Part shown: positions 6,212 through 9,080 of the stretch, in pieces | Numbering within the stretch: the stretch's first letter is position 1 | Layout of the letters: each line of letters begins with the position of its first letter | Assembly: GCA_900553865.1 (NCBI GenBank) | Contig: USFC01000064.1 | Coordinates: forward strand, 1 to 9,080 | Source: an uncultured Clostridium sp. | Lineage (GTDB): Bacteria; Bacillota; Clostridia; TANB77; CAG-508 | Length of the DNA stretch: 9,080 bases | Reading direction: 5' to 3' | Made by a program: the position numbers and the translations under genes | Notes under the pieces: model-generated | Told to the model about the DNA's origin: nothing | The model's database searches: none | Seen by the model: the letters and a program-made list of their open reading frames with translations, nothing else

Positions 6212-6255
6212 AGTCGTTATTCTAATATTACAGAATATTACAATTTTGTAATATT
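6212..6255 (-). promoter_or_regulatory. Response-regulator box, copy A, upstream of the ABC genes
   Basis: Positions 6252 down to 6212 match copy B (8850-8810) at 38 of 41 bases. In the minus direction the box contains an inverted repeat, AATATTACAA-AA-TTGTAATATT (6255-6234, 10-bp arms). A second GTAATATT at 6231-6224 lies 10 bases from the first (6241-6234). OmpR-family regulators bind direct repeats spaced one helical turn apart, which fits. No good -35 hexamer lies downstream, as expected for an activated promoter. The box ends 45 bases before the ATPase ATG. Confidence 0.7.
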
Positions 6256-6284
6256 TATTTTTAGTATCCAAATCTGCATAAACT

Positions 6285-7301
6285 TTAATCAACTTTATAA
6301 AAATCATTTTTATAAAATATAATTGTAATTTTTGTATATTTATATATTTCAGATTCAATAATTATCTTATGTCCTAATTTATCGCATAATTTCTTGACAA
6401 TATAAAGTCCCATACCTGTTGATTTTGCCATTATTCTACCGTTTTCACCAGTGAAAGATTTATCAAATACTCTTTTTATATCATTTTTAGGTATTCCTAT
6501 TCCATTATCCCAAATAGTTAGATATACTTTATCTTTTTCATCTTTTGCACTGATTTTTATTATTGGATCGTTATTATTTTTTTTATATTTAATACTATTG
6601 TTTATAATCTGATTTAATACGAACTCTAACCATTTTGAATCCGTTAAAACTTTTTCATTATGAATATCAACTTCAAGATTAACTTTGTTTTCTAATAAGT
6701 CATCTTTATTTTTTAAAGCAACATCTTTGATAATCTTCTGCAATTCAATTTCTTTGATAAGATAATCTTTCTCGGCATTTTCGCTTCGAACGAAATATAA
6801 AATTTGATCTATATAGTTATCTAACTTTCTAATTTGTTCTATATATCTCTTATCAAACATATTTTTGTTGTTATGAATTAATAAAGTTAAACTTGCTACT
6901 GGAATCTTTACTTCATGAATCCACATTTCTACATATTCCTTGAAATCGGTAATACTTAAATTATATTCTTTTACATTTTCAATCATTGACTTGTTTATAT
7001 CATAAAGAATTTGATAAAAAATTTCGCCATCATAAAAGTTTGGCTTATTTAATATTTCTAAAATTAAATATTTTTTATCTAACTTATCAAGCGTATTTAA
7101 TATTTTTTTGTAAAATTTGTATTTCCTGAAATAATCAAAAATAATATTAAATGTTGCAACTAAAAAAAATAATATTGTCAATGCTATTTTCAAATCATTT
7201 TCCACTTTAAATGCGTTTAACATAAGAATAGCAATTATGAATCCAACAATTGACACAGTTATCTGTACTGTTTTATCTAATAAATATTTTTTAAAACTCA
7301 T
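6285..7301 (-). CDS. BceS-type intramembrane-sensing histidine kinase
   Basis: This is the sensor kinase of the module. In known Bce systems the kinase does not bind the peptide itself but is switched on by the BceB permease. The 338-residue protein has two membrane helices (about 11-30 and 37-56) joined by a loop of only a few residues, the mark of an intramembrane-sensing kinase. The dimerisation box EMWIHEVKIPVASL carries phospho-acceptor His129. The ATP-binding domain has the N box LNQIINNSIKY (229-239), DNGIGI (265-270), an F box with FDKSFTGENGR, and STGMGL (294-299), all intact. FTGENGR is typical of the BceS group. Its ATG overlaps the regulator's TGA by four bases (ATGA), indicating translational coupling. 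Substrate specificity cannot be inferred from it. Confidence 0.92.
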   Translation of the reverse strand: MSFKKYLLDKTVQITVSIVGFIIAILMLNAFKVENDLKIALTILFFLVATFNIIFDYFRKYKFYKKILNTLDKLDKKYLILEILNKPNFYDGEIFYQILYDINKSMIENVKEYNLSITDFKEYVEMWIHEVKIPVASLTLLIHNNKNMFDKRYIEQIRKLDNYIDQILYFVRSENAEKDYLIKEIELQKIIKDVALKNKDDLLENKVNLEVDIHNEKVLTDSKWLEFVLNQIINNSIKYKKNNNDPIIKISAKDEKDKVYLTIWDNGIGIPKNDIKRVFDKSFTGENGRIMAKSTGMGLYIVKKLCDKLGHKIIIESEIYKYTKITIIFYKNDFYKVD

Positions 7302-7960
7302 AATAATTTATACCCTTGTCCTTTTCTTGTTTCAATTCTATTTTCAAGTCCAAAATTTTGTAATTTATTTCTCAATCTACTAATATTTACTGTTAGAGCG
7401 TTGTCATTTATAAATTCATTATTATTCCATAAATCTGTCATTAAATCATCACGAGTTACTATTCTACCACGATTACTTAAAATATATGTAAAGATAATCA
7501 TTTCATTTTTAGTTAGTTCTAATACATTTTCACCTTGTTTCAATATTCCTTTTTGTGGATTAACACTAATATTATCATAAAATAAGTCGTCCATATTATT
7601 ATCCATTCGTTTAAATATATTTTGTATTCTCAATAATAAGATTGTTGGATTATATGGCTTAGTAATATAATCGTCTGCACCATAAGATATAGATAAAACT
7701 TCATCTACTTCTCCTACCCTGCTCGTAACCATAATAATAGGAATATTAGATTCTTTTCTAATTTCTTTTAATAAAATTTCACCATTTTTATTAGGTAAAT
7801 TAATATCCATTAAAATTAAATCAAATTTCATATTTTTTATATTTTCTTTAACATTATCAAACTTTTCTATAATTAATACTTCATACCCTGAATTTTCTAA
7901 CAAAGATTTTAACTCATTTCTGATGATTTTTTCATCTTCTATAATTAATATTTTTTTCAT
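7298..7960 (-). CDS. OmpR-family response regulator (BceR-type)
   Basis: The 220-residue protein has a receiver domain with acidic pocket Glu8/Asp9, phospho-acceptor Asp52 (LILMDINLP), Thr79 (IIMVTS) and Lys101 (YITKPYN). A winged-helix DNA-binding domain follows (about 125-220), with ELTKNEMIIFTYIL and NALTVNISRLRNKL as the transactivation and recognition regions and RKGQGYKL at the end. All phosphorelay residues are present. The ATG at 7960 is chosen because AAAGGAG lies seven bases upstream and MKKILIIEDE is the usual opening. The longer in-frame ATG at 7996 has no ribosome site and sits at or before the expected RNA start. Its likely targets are the two 41-bp boxes at 6212-6252 and 8810-8850. 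A separate basal promoter lies at 8001-8009, and read-through from the transglycosylase gene is possible. Confidence 0.93.
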   Translation of the reverse strand: MKKILIIEDEKIIRNELKSLLENSGYEVLIIEKFDNVKENIKNMKFDLILMDINLPNKNGEILLKEIRKESNIPIIMVTSRVGEVDEVLSISYGADDYITKPYNPTILLLRIQNIFKRMDNNMDDLFYDNISVNPQKGILKQGENVLELTKNEMIIFTYILSNRGRIVTRDDLMTDLWNNNEFINDNALTVNISRLRNKLQNFGLENRIETRKGQGYKLL

Positions 7961-8000
7961 AGTTTGTCTCCTTTCATAATTTGCTTTTTTAATCATTCAT

Positions 8001-8009
8001 ATTATATCA
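8001..8009 (-). promoter_or_regulatory. Extended -10 promoter for the regulator-kinase pair
   Basis: On the minus strand TGATATAAT gives a perfect TATAAT with the TGn extension. No consensus -35 is seen 16-18 bases upstream. Predicted RNA start is near 7994, with the ribosome site of the regulator at 7974-7968. The GTAATATT box is absent here, so basal expression of the two-component system may be independent of the regulator. Confidence 0.5.
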
Positions 8010-8052
8010 CTTTAATTTTATAAATTATAATAATTCAGAAAATTAAATATAA

Positions 8053-8742
8053 TTATTTTATAATTTTTTCTGCTTCAACTTTATCTAGGTTACCATATTT
8101 AATCATTTTATTTATAACTTGCCTCTGTCTTTCAATTGCTAAATTTTTATTTTGAATTGGATTATATAAAGACGGAGCATTTGGGATTCCTGCTAGCATA
8201 ATTGATTCACTATCGTTCATATCTTTTGGTAATTTATTAAAATAACCTAAACTTGCTGACTTAACAGAATAAAATCCATTGCCAAAATATGAAGTATTCA
8301 AATATAATTCTAATATTTCATTCTTATTATAGTTACTTTCTATGCTAAATGCCATAAAAATTTCTGCAACTTTCCTTACTATTTTCTTATCTTGTGTAAA
8401 ATAGATATTCTTGGCTAATTGTTGGGTAATTGTGCTTCCTCCCTCTACAAATTTCATTTTTTTTATATCATTTACAAATGCTCTTCCAATAGAAATGACA
8501 TCTATCCCAAAATGTTTGTAAAATCTATGATCTTCAACTGATACAACTGCTTTTAAATATATTTGAGGCATATCATCAATTTTTGTATAATCTTCTTTTT
8601 GCCTAATTGTTGTAATTTTATCCTTTAATGGCATTTTATTTATGGCATTCTTATACATTTGATAACCACTACAAATAAAATAACTTCCTATACAAATAAA
8701 TATTAATAAAATTGTTATTGCAATCTTTTTAACTAATTTCAT
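8053..8742 (-). CDS. Monofunctional peptidoglycan glycosyltransferase (GT51)
   Basis: GT51 enzymes polymerise lipid II into glycan strands outside the cytoplasmic membrane. This 229-residue protein has one N-terminal membrane anchor (about 8-26) and then a lone transglycosylase domain. Motif 1 is EDHRFYKHFGID with catalytic Glu70, motif 2 is GGSTITQQLAKN (101-112), motif 3 is RKVAEIFMAFSIE with Glu127, followed by ILELYLNTSYFGNGFYSV and AGIPNAPSLYNP. No transpeptidase domain follows, so it is the monofunctional type and not a class A penicillin-binding protein. The ATG at 8742 has AGAAGGG about 11 bases upstream. Its promoter region carries box B of the repeated regulator site, and 92 bases separate it from the regulator gene with no clear terminator. 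It is probably part of the envelope-stress response. It could supply backup glycan synthesis when a peptide sequesters lipid II or undecaprenyl pyrophosphate. Confidence 0.92.
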   Translation of the reverse strand: MKLVKKIAITILLIFICIGSYFICSGYQMYKNAINKMPLKDKITTIRQKEDYTKIDDMPQIYLKAVVSVEDHRFYKHFGIDVISIGRAFVNDIKKMKFVEGGSTITQQLAKNIYFTQDKKIVRKVAEIFMAFSIESNYNKNEILELYLNTSYFGNGFYSVKSASLGYFNKLPKDMNDSESIMLAGIPNAPSLYNPIQNKNLAIERQRQVINKMIKYGNLDKVEAEKIIK

Positions 8743-8809
8743 ATAATGCTAATCCCTTCTTTACTAAAAAGTAATTTATTGCAGTAATATTATCATTTTT
8801 TATCATATA

Positions 8810-8850
8810 AGTCGTCATTCTAATATTACTCAATATTACAATTTTGTAAT
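8810..8850 (-). promoter_or_regulatory. Response-regulator box, copy B, upstream of the transglycosylase
   Basis: This copy matches the box at 6252-6212 at 38 of 41 positions. It keeps ATTACAAAATTGTAAT (8850-8835) and two GTAATATT half-sites 10 bases apart (8839-8832 and 8829-8822), followed by TTAGAATGACGACT. A further GTAATATT lies on the plus strand at 8784-8791. A possible -10, TATGAT, is at 8807-8802 without a consensus -35. The box ends 67 bases before the ATG of the transglycosylase. Confidence 0.7.
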
Positions 8851-8868
8851 GTAATTTAATTATGTATC

Positions 8869-8903
8869 AAGGCTATTTCATAATTTTAGAAATAACCTTT
8901 TTT
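8869..8903. terminator. Hairpin after the parA fragment
   Basis: AAGGCTATTTC (8869-8879) and GAAATAACCTT (8889-8899) form an 11-position stem around a nine-base loop. The odd pair at 8873/8895 is a G-U wobble in minus-strand RNA but a C-A mismatch in plus-strand RNA, so minus-strand RNA folds better. The T-tract (8898-8903) instead follows the stem on the plus strand. It lies 8 bases beyond the parA fragment stop and insulates the transglycosylase promoter. Confidence 0.5.
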
Positions 8904-8906
8904 ATT

Positions 8907-9080
8907 TTAAAATATAGAATTAGTATTTCTATACTTAATTTTAAAATTGCAATTAGCATACTTACTCAGCCTTAAAGTAGTTAAATTACTCTGAGGATCA
9001 ACATCTACAACTAACACTCTTTTTCCTTGTTTAGCCAATGCTACACCAAGATTAAAGGTTGTTGTTATTTTACCAACTCC
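8907..9080 (-). pseudogene. ParA/Soj-type partition ATPase, truncated fragment running off the window
   Basis: The minus strand reads GVGKITTTFNLGVALAKQGK followed by RVLVVDVDPQSNLTT: the deviant Walker A region and the VDaDPQ (A') motif of ParA proteins. Two features suggest decay. The Thr after the P-loop Lys, which normally helps hold Mg-ATP, is Ile (ACA to ATA is a one-base change). The homology also ends after about 35 residues, with 22 unrelated low-complexity residues and a TAA at 8907, whereas a normal ParA is about 250 residues or more. The start lies outside the window, so a different upstream arrangement cannot be excluded. The sequence resembles ParA copies carried by clostridial plasmids and integrative elements more than chromosomal Soj, as far as a short piece allows. 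Confidence 0.7.

Noticed and set aside
7961..7996. Longer start for the response regulator at 7996
   Set aside because: It has no ribosome site and lies at or before the predicted RNA start. The AAAGGAG at 7974-7968 serves the ATG at 7960.
1..9080. CRISPR array, tRNA or rRNA gene, intact insertion sequence
   Set aside because: I saw no spaced short repeats, cloverleaf or rRNA-like segments, or transposase ORF on either strand. The only notable intergenic repeats are the regulator box and the XRE operators.

Overview
The window comes from a very AT-rich, low-GC Bacillota genome. An anaerobic gut-type clostridium is my best guess. The evidence is AGGAGG-type ribosome sites in front of most genes, sigma-A-like promoters, a mini-RNase III, an RbgA GTPase, a Bce-type antibiotic-peptide module, and a surface protein that pairs a prepilin-like signal with a formylglycine-enzyme-like fold. 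Almost everything is read on the minus strand; only one small regulator gene is on the plus strand.

Right to left, in the main direction of transcription. (1) At the right edge (8907-9080) is a ParA ATPase fragment that runs off the window. Its P-loop Thr is changed to Ile and it stops early, so it is probably a relic. (2) Positions 3364-8850 hold a cell-wall stress island: a monofunctional GT51 peptidoglycan transglycosylase, an OmpR-family response regulator, a short intramembrane-sensing histidine kinase, and a BceA/BceB-type ABC ATPase and permease. A 41-bp sequence occurs twice with 38 identities. One copy is upstream of the transglycosylase and one is upstream of the ABC genes. It contains tandem GTAATATT half-sites 10 bp apart, as expected for an OmpR-type regulator, so both units are probably controlled by this regulator. 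(3) At 3079-3318 an XRE regulator on the plus strand converges on the permease and shares a two-way terminator with it. Its upstream region carries two CAACCGAT operator-like repeats placed over divergent promoters. (4) At 2540-2850 are a 34-residue membrane peptide gene and a 61-residue ORF that looks like the tail of a large serine recombinase. (5) Next come two housekeeping genes, rbgA (50S ribosome assembly) and mrnC (23S rRNA maturation), 42 bp apart. (6) At the left edge is a surface/secreted protein gene with its own good promoter. Its reading frame is broken by one extra base in a T8 tract, and it continues beyond the window.

Working model for the island: an envelope-active peptide is sensed by the BceB-like permease with the kinase, and the phosphorylated regulator activates the two boxed promoters. 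The transporter then frees the lipid target while the extra transglycosylase supports glycan synthesis. The resistance role and the regulatory wiring are inferred from family knowledge and the repeated box. Recombinase and ParA relics on either side hint that the island arrived on a mobile element, but no attachment sites were identified.
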